A stretch of DNA of 36,794 nt from 66-474 sp051962095. Its GTDB lineage: Bacteria; Pseudomonadota; Gammaproteobacteria; Xanthomonadales; Rhodanobacteraceae. Each line of letters starts with the position of its first letter. Position 1 is the first letter of the stretch. This document shows positions 18,291-25,016 of the stretch, piece by piece. The notes under the pieces were generated by a model. The model was not told the origin of the DNA and ran no database searches. It saw only the letters and a program-made list of their open reading frames with translations. Where the stretch lies: assembly GCA_051962095.1 (NCBI GenBank), contig JBQCCP010000069.1, positions 1 through 36,794 on the forward strand, read 5' to 3'. The position numbers and the translations under genes were made by a program.

Positions 18291-19676
18291 ATGCCGAAGT
18301 CTGCCGCCCGGCGTTTCTATGCGCTGGACACCAACGTGTTGCTGCACGATCCCACCGCGCTGTTCCGCTTCGAGGAACACGACGTGTTCATCCCGATGAC
18401 GGTGCTGGAGGAACTGGACGAGAAGAAGCAGGGCGTGTCCGAAGTCGCGCGCAACGCGCGCCAGGCCAGCCGCTTCCTCAACGAGCTGATCGAACGCAAC
18501 AACAGCCATGGCATCGCCGATGGCGTACCGCTGGCGCAGCCCGACGGCGTGAAACTGCGCAGCGGCGGCGCGAACGGACGCCTTTACTTCCAGACCCGAA
18601 CCAGCAACGGGCAGGGCAAGGCCGACAACCGCATCCTCGCCGCGATCCTGGATGTGCGCGAGCAGCATCCCGACGCCGCGGTGGCACTGGTGTCCAAGGA
18701 CATCAACCTGCGCATCAAGGCGACCATCTTCGGCGTCGCCGCCGAGGATTACGAGAACGACCGCGCACTGGATGATTTCTCGCTGCTCTACACCGGCTCG
18801 GCCGAATTGCCGGCCGACTTCTGGGATCGCCATCCGGACCTGCGCTCGTGGTCCGAACGCGGCCAGACCTTCTACGAATTGAAGCCGCGCGACGACGAGC
18901 ATTGGCAGCCCAACGAATGCCTGTACCTGCCGGGCGAGAACAGCGTGGAATTGCGCGTGCTCGGCCAGCCCGGCGACAAGGCCAGGCTGGCGCTGCTGCA
19001 CGACTACACCAGCAGCGCGCACAGCGTGTGGGGCATCGCCGCGCGCAACCGCGAGCAGAACTTCGCGCTGAACATGCTGATGGATCCGGACGTCGACTTC
19101 GTCACCCTGCTCGGCACCGCAGGCACCGGCAAAACCTTGCTGGCGCTCGCGGCGGGACTGGCGCAGGTGATGGACCAGCAGCGCTACCGCGAAATCATCA
19201 TGACCCGCGCGACGGTGTCGGTGGGCGAGGACATCGGTTTCCTGCCCGGCACCGAAGAGGAGAAGATGACGCCGTGGATGGGCGCGCTCACCGACAACCT
19301 CGAAGTGCTCACCAATCCCGAGGAAGGTGGTTCGTGGGGCCGCCAGGCAACCAACGACCTGTTGGCGTCGCGCATCAAGATCCGCTCGCTGAATTTCATG
19401 CGCGGGCGCACGTTCCTGTCGCGTTACCTGATCATCGACGAGGCGCAGAACCTGACGCCCAAACAGATGAAAACACTGATCACCCGCGCCGGGCCCGGCA
19501 CCAAGATCGTCTGCCTCGGCAACGTCGAGCAAATCGACACACCTTACTTGACCGAAACCACGTCGGGGCTCACTTACGCGGTCGATCGCTTCAAACAGTG
19601 GCCGCATGCGGCGCACATCACGCTGCGGCGCGGTGAGCGTTCGCGGTTGGCGGATTTCGCCTCCGAAGCATTGTGA
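18291..19676 (+). CDS. PhoH2-type protein (PIN domain fused to PhoH ATPase)
   Basis: 461 residues from the ATG at 18291, which has CGGAG five bases upstream. A GTG at 18213 overlapping the bcp stop would add a 26-residue basic, low-complexity leader and is less likely. The N-terminal PIN nuclease domain (about 8-150) begins FYALDTNVLLHD with D13. The C-terminal PhoH domain has Walker A GTAGTGKT (275-282) and Walker B DEAQ (383-386, LIIDEAQN). PhoH2 proteins from mycobacteria and relatives are sequence-specific RNA helicase/RNases, so a role in RNA turnover is likely. This is not the short PhoH found beside ybeY. It sits one gene behind bcp, possibly in the same transcript. Confidence 0.9.
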   Translation: MPKSAARRFYALDTNVLLHDPTALFRFEEHDVFIPMTVLEELDEKKQGVSEVARNARQASRFLNELIERNNSHGIADGVPLAQPDGVKLRSGGANGRLYFQTRTSNGQGKADNRILAAILDVREQHPDAAVALVSKDINLRIKATIFGVAAEDYENDRALDDFSLLYTGSAELPADFWDRHPDLRSWSERGQTFYELKPRDDEHWQPNECLYLPGENSVELRVLGQPGDKARLALLHDYTSSAHSVWGIAARNREQNFALNMLMDPDVDFVTLLGTAGTGKTLLALAAGLAQVMDQQRYREIIMTRATVSVGEDIGFLPGTEEEKMTPWMGALTDNLEVLTNPEEGGSWGRQATNDLLASRIKIRSLNFMRGRTFLSRYLIIDEAQNLTPKQMKTLITRAGPGTKIVCLGNVEQIDTPYLTETTSGLTYAVDRFKQWPHAAHITLRRGERSRLADFASEAL

Positions 19677-19707
19677 CCAGTGGAGTCCAGACGTCTCACA
19701 ACACATC

Positions 19708-19812
19708 GTCATTCCGGGGCATCGCCGGCTTCATCGGCGACGAACCCGGAATCCAGTGCCTTTACCTTCATCACCGGCAAAGCCACTGGATTCCCGCTTT
19801 CGCGGGAATGAC
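19708..19812. repeat. BIME-type REP pair (GTCATTCC family) between phoH2 and thiD
   Basis: The element starts GTCATTCCGGGGCATCGCC and ends CGCTTTCGCGGGAATGAC, so the outer GTCATTCC ends are inverted. The right unit has a hairpin CCCGC-tttc-GCGGG. AATCCAGTG and CACTGGATT (inverted) occur inside. This is the common xanthomonad/pseudomonad form of interspersed palindrome. A second member of the same family lies at 28351-28534. Confidence 0.75.
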
Positions 19813-19824
19813 GGCAAAAAATCC

Positions 19825-20640
19825 ATGCCTTTGCCGAATCCCGAATCCCGAGCCCCGAGTCCCGTCTGCTGCCTCACCATCGCCGGTTCCGATTCCGGCG
19901 GCGGCGCGGGCATCCAGGCCGACCTGAAGACTTTCGCTGCGCTGGGGGTACACGGCACCTGCGCGATCAGCGCGCTGACCGCGCAGAACACGCAAGGCGT
20001 CACCGCGGTACATCCTGTCCCGGCGAAACACCTCGCCGCAGAACTCGATGCGGTCTTCGACGATTTTGCGATCGCCGCGGTCAAGACCGGAATGCTGGGT
20101 GATGCGCGCACGGTACGAACCGTCGCGCGCGAACTCGCGCGCCGCCAGCCGCGCTGGCTGGTGGTCGATCCGGTGATGATCGCAACGTCCGGCGCCCGCC
20201 TGCTGGACAAGAGTGCGGTCAGGGTGCTGATCGAACACCTGATCCCGCTGGCCGACGTGCTGACGCCCAACCTCCCTGAAGCCGAGGCGCTGACCGGAAT
20301 CGCGATCTGCCACGCGCGCGACGGCGAGCGCGCCGCGATGAAACTCCGCGAGTTCGGCGCGAAAGCCGTGCTGCTGAAGGGCGGCCACGGCCGCGGACGC
20401 GAAGTGGTCGATCGCTGGTTCGACGCGCGCGGCATGTTCGAAATCCGCAACCGCAAGCTGCCGTTCGAGGCCCATGGCACCGGCTGCACGCTGTCGGCGG
20501 CGCTGGCGGCGGAACTGGCGAGAGGCCGCGCGCCACGTGCCGCCACGCGTCATGCAATCGCCTTCGTGCAACGCGCGCTGGCGCGCGCGTACACACCGGG
20601 CGTGACGCCGCTCAGGGTGCTGGCGCAGCGGCCGCGCTAA
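19825..20640 (+). CDS. thiD: Hydroxymethylpyrimidine / phosphomethylpyrimidine kinase
   Basis: 271 residues from the ATG at 19825. The ribokinase-fold core starts CLTIAGSDSGGGAGIQADLK, followed by AQNTQGV, VKTGMLGD, VVDPVMIATSGARLL, TPNLPEAEALTG, LLKGGHG and the catalytic anion-hole motif HGTGCTLSAALAAEL near the C-terminus. The enzyme phosphorylates HMP twice in thiamine synthesis. Its first dozen residues (PLPNPESRAPSP) are encoded by the GAATCCC-type heptad repeat, so the N-terminal extension is repeat-derived; no in-frame ATG, GTG or TTG start lies between that repeat and LTIAG. No thiE or other thiamine gene is adjacent. Confidence 0.93.
   Translation: MPLPNPESRAPSPVCCLTIAGSDSGGGAGIQADLKTFAALGVHGTCAISALTAQNTQGVTAVHPVPAKHLAAELDAVFDDFAIAAVKTGMLGDARTVRTVARELARRQPRWLVVDPVMIATSGARLLDKSAVRVLIEHLIPLADVLTPNLPEAEALTGIAICHARDGERAAMKLREFGAKAVLLKGGHGRGREVVDRWFDARGMFEIRNRKLPFEAHGTGCTLSAALAAELARGRAPRAATRHAIAFVQRALARAYTPGVTPLRVLAQRPR
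19836..19863 (+). repeat. Heptad repeat inside the 5' end of thiD
   Basis: Four tandem seven-base units GAATCCC, GAATCCC, GAGCCCC and GAGTCCC follow the thiD ATG by eight bases and are translated as NPESRAPSP. Because the unit is seven bases, gain or loss of one unit would shift the thiD frame. The same heptad stands untranslated upstream of fdxA. Confidence 0.75.
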
Positions 20641-20670
20641 AATCGCCGCAACTTCGCGCCTGTCCATGCC

Positions 20671-21615
20671 ATGTCCGCGCTGCTGATCCTCCGCCTCGTC
20701 CTACTGGGCCTGATTGCGCTGTTTTTGCTGAGCGCGCTGGCGGTGCATTTCCGCAGCCGCGTGCGCCTGAAACTCGGCCGGCAACTGGCGAGCCACGCCA
20801 CGGTGTTCGCGCCCTACAACCTGTTGATGTATGCGTTTTCCGCGGTGCCGGCCGGCGCGTTTCCCGACCGCAAGCGCTTCACCGCGGTCGATGCATTGCG
20901 CGACAACTGGCAGGTGATTCGCGACGAAGCCGCCGGCCTGTTCGACCAGGGCCACATCCGTGACGCGCTGAAGGACGACGACGCAAGTTTCGCGTCATTC
21001 CTCAAGGTCGGCTGGAAGCGCTTCTACGTGAAGTGGTACGGCGAACCACTGCCGTCCGCGCAGAAGCTGTGCCCGAAGACGGTGGAACTGGTGAACCGCA
21101 TTCCGGGGGTCAAGGCCGCGATGTTCGCGCTGCTGCCGCCGGGCGTGACGCTGAACCCGCACCGTGATCCGTTCGCGGGCTCGCTGCGCTACCACCTGGG
21201 CCTGATCACGCCCAACTCACGCGACTGCCACATCTTCGTGGACGGCCAGGAATATTTCTGGCGCGACGGTGAGGACGTGATCTTCGACGAAACCTGCGTG
21301 CACTGGGTCGAGAACAAGACCGACATGACCCGGGTGATCTTCTTCGCCGACCTCGAACGTCCGTTGCGTTCGCGGGTGATGATTTGGATCAACCACCACG
21401 TCAGCAATTTCATGGGCGCGATCACCGCCTCTCCCAACCAGGTCAGCGAGCCCACCGGCGCGATCAACCGCCTGTTCTCGGCGCTGCGGCAACGTCGCGA
21501 GAAAAGCCGCGGCTTCAAGCAGCGCCACCGCAAGTTGTTCAAGGCGATGAAATTCGCGGGCAGCCTCGCGCTGCTGTGGGTGTTGCTGCTCGCGCCCTGG
21601 CCGCTGCTGCGCTGA
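20671..21615 (+). CDS. lpxO: Aspartyl/asparaginyl beta-hydroxylase family protein, LpxO-like lipid A hydroxylase
   Basis: 314 residues. A hydrophobic segment at 3-27 and another at the C-terminus (about 295-312) suggest an inner-membrane protein. The central domain is the Fe(II)/2-oxoglutarate beta-hydroxylase fold: HRDPFAGSLRYHLGL with H164 and D166 as metal ligands, H211 in VHWVENKTDMTR as the third, and R in that motif binding 2-oxoglutarate. LpxO adds a 2-hydroxyl to lipid A secondary acyl chains. The overall length and membrane ends match LpxO rather than the soluble protein hydroxylases. An ECF41 promoter starts six bases after its stop. Exact substrate is inferred. Confidence 0.82.
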   Translation: MSALLILRLVLLGLIALFLLSALAVHFRSRVRLKLGRQLASHATVFAPYNLLMYAFSAVPAGAFPDRKRFTAVDALRDNWQVIRDEAAGLFDQGHIRDALKDDDASFASFLKVGWKRFYVKWYGEPLPSAQKLCPKTVELVNRIPGVKAAMFALLPPGVTLNPHRDPFAGSLRYHLGLITPNSRDCHIFVDGQEYFWRDGEDVIFDETCVHWVENKTDMTRVIFFADLERPLRSRVMIWINHHVSNFMGAITASPNQVSEPTGAINRLFSALRQRREKSRGFKQRHRKLFKAMKFAGSLALLWVLLLAPWPLLR

Positions 21616-21620
21616 AGACC

Positions 21621-21647
21621 TGTCACGCTGGCGCGGGCTTGCACGTC
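21621..21647 (+). promoter_or_regulatory. Putative ECF41 promoter (autoregulatory)
   Basis: TGTCACG (21621-21627) and CGTC (21644-21647) are separated by exactly 16 bases. Published work on group ECF41 describes TGTCACA-N16-CGTC as the target promoter, from memory. Placement just before the sigma gene, with a predicted start near 21653-21656 and about 25 bases of leader containing GGAG, fits self-activation of the sigma-decarboxylase pair. Confidence 0.72.
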
Positions 21648-21678
21648 CTGGGACAAACCCCGCCGGAGTTTGGGACGC

Positions 21679-22578
21679 GTGGAAATCCAAACCGATCTGT
21701 TCCAGCAACACCGTCCACGCCTGTTCGGCCTCGCCTACCGGATGCTCGGCGTGCCCGCGGACGCGGAAGACGCGCTGCACGACGCGTGGCTGCGCTGGCA
21801 GGCACAGGACGTGGCGACGCTGGACGATCCGGAGGCGTGGCTGGTCACCGTGACCACCCGCATCGCGCTCGATCGCCTGCGGCGCGCCAAGACCGAGCGC
21901 GAACGCTATTCCGGTCCGTGGCTGCCCGAACCCGTCGATGCGTCGGCCACTTCGCCCGACGCAGAACTGGAAAGCAGCGAAACGCTCACGCTGTCGTTCC
22001 TGCTGCTGCTCGAACGCCTGAGTCCCGACGAACGCGCCGCCTTCCTGCTGCACGAGGTCTTCGATTACAGCCACGCCGAGGCGTCGGCGATCCTGGGCAT
22101 CGAGGAAGACGCCTGCCGCCAACGCGTGCACCGCGCGAAAGAGCGGCTGCGCGAAGGCCGTCCGCGCTTTCAAGTGGACGCGCCGGCGCAACGCCGCCTG
22201 CTGCAACGTTTCGTCGAGGCCATGCGCCAGCCCAGCGAAGCCACCATGCGCGCGTTGTTTGCCGAGGACGCGGTGCACGTGGCCGACGGCGGCGGCCTGG
22301 CCCGCGCGACCCTGCATCCGCTGCACGGCGCCGAGCGGCTGGCGCGGCTGTACCTGCAGCTCGCGCGTCAGGCCCGCAAGGTGGAACTGCGCTACGAACT
22401 GCGCACGCTGAACGGTGCACCCGCCCTGCTCTGCTGGCGCGACCGGCAATTGTTCTATGCGATGTGGATCGACTGCGATGGCGAACGGATCACCTCGATC
22501 AACACCATTCGTCATCCCGGCAAACTCGCGCGCATCGAAGCGGTCACGAAACACGAAGGTGGTGCGTCCTTGCATTGA
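21679..22578 (+). CDS. ECF41-family RNA polymerase sigma factor with SnoaL-like C-terminal domain
   Basis: 299 residues from GTG 21679 (GGAG site 11 bases upstream); a TTG at 21670 is possible. Region 2 begins QHRPRLFGLAYRMLG and region 4 contains HEVFDYSHAEASAILGI and RQRVHRAKERL. Between them is WLPEP (81-85), a linker motif of ECF41. The extra C-terminal NTF2/SnoaL-like domain (about 170-299) has DGGG (203-206) and HPGKL (279-283), counterparts of the group's DGGGK and NPDKL motifs. In ECF41 this fused domain controls sigma activity in place of an anti-sigma factor. No anti-sigma gene is here. The carboxymuconolactone decarboxylase-family gene follows, the usual partner. Confidence 0.92.
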   Translation: MEIQTDLFQQHRPRLFGLAYRMLGVPADAEDALHDAWLRWQAQDVATLDDPEAWLVTVTTRIALDRLRRAKTERERYSGPWLPEPVDASATSPDAELESSETLTLSFLLLLERLSPDERAAFLLHEVFDYSHAEASAILGIEEDACRQRVHRAKERLREGRPRFQVDAPAQRRLLQRFVEAMRQPSEATMRALFAEDAVHVADGGGLARATLHPLHGAERLARLYLQLARQARKVELRYELRTLNGAPALLCWRDRQLFYAMWIDCDGERITSINTIRHPGKLARIEAVTKHEGGASLH

Positions 22579-22596
22579 GTGACGTACTTCCGTCAC
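22579..22596. promoter_or_regulatory. Inverted repeat between the sigma gene and its partner
   Basis: GTGACG-tacttc-CGTCAC begins at the base after the sigma stop codon and lies 25 bases before the next ATG. It could be a protein operator or an mRNA hairpin; no protein is known for it. A second ECF41 promoter is not formed here because no CGTC follows at the right distance. Confidence 0.4.
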
Positions 22597-22621
22597 GTCA
22601 ATCCAACCCAAGGAGCCAACC

Positions 22622-23083
22622 ATGTCCCGTTTCACCCTCAAGAAACATTTCACCGCCCTGCAGCCGCTGTTCGCGCTGAGCAAGCAACTGCACGAAAGCA
22701 CGCTGGAACCGAAGTTGTGCAACCTGGTGCTGATGCGCGCTTCGCAGCTCAACGGTTGCGCCTACTGCCTCGACATGCACAGCAGGGATGCCCGCGCGGC
22801 GGGCGAATCGGAGCAACGCCTGTACGTGCTGCCGGCCTGGCGCGAAACGCCGTTCTACAGCGCGCGCGAACGCGCCGCGCTGGCGTGGTGCGAAGTGCTC
22901 ACGCAACTGCCCGCGCACGACCAGTCCGTGCCGGATGCCTTGTACGAGGAAGCCCGCGCGCAATTCGACGAGAAGGAACTGGTCGACCTGACGCTGCTGG
23001 TGACGCTGATCAACAGCTGGAACCGCATCAACATCGCCGCGCGGCCTGAAGTCGGCGACTACAAGCCCGGGATGTTCGGCTGA
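22622..23083 (+). CDS. Carboxymuconolactone decarboxylase / AhpD-like protein (ECF41 partner)
   Basis: 153 residues with an AAGGAG ribosome site eight bases before the ATG. The AhpD-type redox motif is C46-x2-C49-x3-H53 within NGCAYCLDMHSRDAR. AhpD-like proteins use this CxxC for thiol redox chemistry, sometimes with peroxidase partners. The gene is in the position expected for the carboxymuconolactone decarboxylase, oxidoreductase or epimerase (COE) target of an ECF41 sigma factor, 43 bases downstream of it. The natural substrate in such pairs is not known. The CxxC pair favours a redox role rather than decarboxylation. It ends with an inverted-repeat region shared with the convergent isocitrate dehydrogenase gene. 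Confidence 0.9.
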   Translation: MSRFTLKKHFTALQPLFALSKQLHESTLEPKLCNLVLMRASQLNGCAYCLDMHSRDARAAGESEQRLYVLPAWRETPFYSARERAALAWCEVLTQLPAHDQSVPDALYEEARAQFDEKELVDLTLLVTLINSWNRINIAARPEVGDYKPGMFG

Positions 23084-23101
23084 GCTTCAAGATTTCTGTA
23101 G

Positions 23102-23214
23102 CCCTCCCCTTCAAGGGAAGGCGGAGCGAAGCGAACGCGCGCGCAGCGCGAGGTGGGATGGGATGGGTTTCACAACACCATCCCCATCCCGGCCTTCCCC
23201 TTGAACGGGAAGGA
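23102..23214. repeat. Inverted repeat region between convergent genes
   Basis: The left arm CCTCCCCTTCAAGGGAAGG and the right arm CCTTCCCCTTGAACGGGAAGG are inverted relatives. Between them GGGATGGGATGG pairs with CCATCCCCATCCC (23153-23190) in an imperfect stem. The stretch lies between the AhpD-like gene and the isocitrate dehydrogenase gene, whose transcripts converge. It probably acts as a two-way transcript end, although no T-run follows. Confidence 0.6.
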
Positions 23215-23224
23215 AGAGCAGCGA

Positions 23225-24235
23225 TCAGCCGCGCACGCGCTCCACCAGCGCTTCGGCAAACGATGCCGTCGTGCCATGGCCGCCGAGATCCGGTGTGACC
23301 CGATCATGGGCTTCGAGCGTGGCGCGGATCGCGTTGCGGATTTGCGACGCCTTGCCGGTCATGTCGAGGTGATCCAGCATCTCGGCTGCCGCCAGCAGCA
23401 GCGCGCAGGGATCGGCCACGTTCTTGCCCGCGATGTCGGGCGCGGAACCGTGCACCGCTTCGAAAATCGCGGCGCCCTTGCCGATGTTGGCGCCGGGCGC
23501 GAGGCCCAGTCCGCCCACCAGGCCCGCGCACAAATCCGAAAGGATGTCGCCGAACAGGTTGGTGGTGACGATCACGTCGAATTGCCACGGGTTCATCACC
23601 AACTGCATGCAGGTGTTGTCCACGATCATCTCGTTGAACGCGATCTGCGGATACTCCTTCGCGATCTCGCGCGCGACGTCCAGGAACAGCCCGGACGCGG
23701 TCTTGATGATGTTGGCCTTGTGCACCGCGGTGACTTTCCTGCGGCCCTTGCGCACGGCCAGCTCGAACGCGTGGCGCACGATCCGGGAAGCGCCGGTGCG
23801 GGTGTTGCGCACGATCGACTGCGCGACCTCGCCGTCCTCGGAGAGTGTCTGGCCTTCGGAAAGGTAGGCGCCCTCGGTGTTCTCGCGCACCGTGATGATG
23901 TCGATGTTCTCGTAACGCGCCTTGGTGCCGGGAAAGCTGATCGCCGGGCGCACGTTCGCGTACAGGTCGAAGTGCTTGCGCAGCGCCACGTTCAACGAGG
24001 AAAACCCTTTGCCGATCGGCGTGGTCAGCGGTCCCTTCAACGCGACGCCGTGCTTCGCGATCGCATCCAGCGTCGCCTGCGGCAGCAGCTCGCCGTGGTT
24101 TTCCAGCGCCACCATGCCGGCATCGACGAAGTCGTAACCGAGCCCGCAATCGAGCGCGTCCAGCACCGTCAGGGTGGCGTCCATGATTTCCGGGCCGATG
24201 CCGTCGCCACGGATCACCGCAATCGTTTTGCTCAC
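23225..24235 (-). CDS. icd: NAD-dependent isocitrate dehydrogenase
   Basis: 336 residues, the size of the Xanthomonas NAD-linked enzyme and much shorter than NADP-linked E. coli Icd. The start is a GTG at 24235 with AAGGAG seven bases upstream. Motifs are IRGDGIGPEI, LKGPLTTPIG, VRENTEGAYLSEG, the VTAVHKANIIK lysine, NLFGDILSDLCAGLVGG and HGSAPDIAGKNVADP. The DI pair in the last motif marks NAD preference in the beta-decarboxylating dehydrogenase family. It oxidises isocitrate to 2-oxoglutarate in the TCA cycle. Isopropylmalate or homoisocitrate dehydrogenase is an alternative, but the short form and lineage favour isocitrate. The coenzyme preference is inferred from the sequence. Confidence 0.85.
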   Translation of the reverse strand: MSKTIAVIRGDGIGPEIMDATLTVLDALDCGLGYDFVDAGMVALENHGELLPQATLDAIAKHGVALKGPLTTPIGKGFSSLNVALRKHFDLYANVRPAISFPGTKARYENIDIITVRENTEGAYLSEGQTLSEDGEVAQSIVRNTRTGASRIVRHAFELAVRKGRRKVTAVHKANIIKTASGLFLDVAREIAKEYPQIAFNEMIVDNTCMQLVMNPWQFDVIVTTNLFGDILSDLCAGLVGGLGLAPGANIGKGAAIFEAVHGSAPDIAGKNVADPCALLLAAAEMLDHLDMTGKASQIRNAIRATLEAHDRVTPDLGGHGTTASFAEALVERVRG

Positions 24236-24254
24236 GCACAAACTCCTTGGTTTT

Positions 24255-24372
24255 GCGATCATCCCTGATCGCCGCTTCGATGGGCCTTCCGGCAAGTGCA
24301 AACGGCACCGGCCATGGGCGTCCCACCACGGACGTCCGCGCCCGGCTTTTCACGGCAGCCGCTCCGTCACAC
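24255..24372 (+). repeat. Dispersed intergenic repeat, copy D (diverged)
   Basis: It starts GCGATCATCCCTGATCGC (24255-24272) and continues CGCTTCGAT, near identical to copy A. The core is changed: GGGCG...CGCCC (24316-24320 / 24339-24343) replaces the short hairpin, and the tail is CTTTTCACGGCAGCCGCTCC (24346-24365), a diverged form of the tail in the other copies. Order and orientation equal copy A. The 363-base gap 24236-24598, the longest gene-free stretch in the window, consists largely of copies D and C back to back. Confidence 0.55.
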
Positions 24373-24429
24373 GCGTTGGCCGCGACGACGGAGCAGACAA
24401 ACAAACGCGGAATTATCGGGTGTTTGCGC

Positions 24430-24612
24430 GCGATCGTCCATGATTGCCTCGCCAGCAAGGTTGCAACAGCCGGCGGAAGTCGCGCCACCCGAAACCAATT
24501 CGAAGCGACTGTTGTGAAAAGTCAGGCCACGGATGGCCGTTCTGGACTCTCAGGCTCGCGGCAAAATGGGTTTGCGAGAAAGTCCGTTGACGCCGCGATC
24601 ATGGACGATCGC
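24430..24612 (-). repeat. Dispersed intergenic repeat, copy C (complete, palindrome at both ends)
   Basis: Read on the minus strand: GCGATCGTCCATGATCGC (24612-24595), about 48 bases, then CCAGAACGGCCATCCGTGGC and CTGACTTTTCACAACAGTCG (24545-24506), about 60 bases, and finally the inverted form of the 18-mer at 24447-24430 (plus strand GCGATCGTCCATGATTGC). It appears to be the most complete copy: a hairpin core framed by two inverted palindromes. Its right palindrome overlaps the last codons and stop of grxC. Confidence 0.7.
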
Positions 24613-24865
24613 ATGAAAGCAGCTCGTTCAGCTTCCCGCTGCGGTCCGCCGCGGCGAGTTGGTCGAAACCGCCCACGTGCACGCCATTGATGAAGATCTG
24701 CGGCACGGTGCGCGCGCCCGGCGCCCGGTCCAGCATCTCGCGGCGGGCAGCGGGATCGACGTCGATCCGCAATTCGCGCCACGCGAGCCCTTTGGACTTC
24801 AGCAGGTTCTTGGCGGCCACGCAGTAACCGCAGGCCGCGGTGGAGTAGATTTCGATATCGGCCAT
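24599..24865 (-). CDS. grxC: Glutaredoxin 3-type dithiol glutaredoxin
   Basis: 88 residues from the ATG at 24865 (GGGAG ten bases upstream). The active site is C12-G-Y-C15 in STAACGYCVAAKNLL, where most GrxC proteins have CPYC. Glutathione-binding parts TVPQIFINGVHVGGFDQL are present, with the cis-proline in TVPQ. It reduces disulfides with glutathione in the cytoplasm. The final residues (SCDRP) and the TGA are encoded by the 18-mer palindrome of repeat copy C, so the C-terminus appears to have been replaced or extended by a repeat. Family proteins usually end close to this point, so activity should not suffer. Confidence 0.92.
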   Translation of the reverse strand: MADIEIYSTAACGYCVAAKNLLKSKGLAWRELRIDVDPAARREMLDRAPGARTVPQIFINGVHVGGFDQLAAADRSGKLNELLSCDRP

Positions 24866-25016
24866 ACAAAAGCGCTCCCGGTGCCGGCATTTTACCCCGG
24901 CTGAACATGCCGGAACCGAGAATGGCTGCCGGTTTCGGGTGCGATGTGCCTCACCGCGCGCGCTCGAACCAAACGCACCGGAACAGGTCCAATTTCGAAC
25001 ACGTCCGTTTCCGATC

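Noticed and set aside
22591..22617. A second ECF41 promoter before the AhpD-like gene
   Set aside because: CGTCACG resembles the -35 box, but the base positions 16 further on are AGCC, not CGTC.
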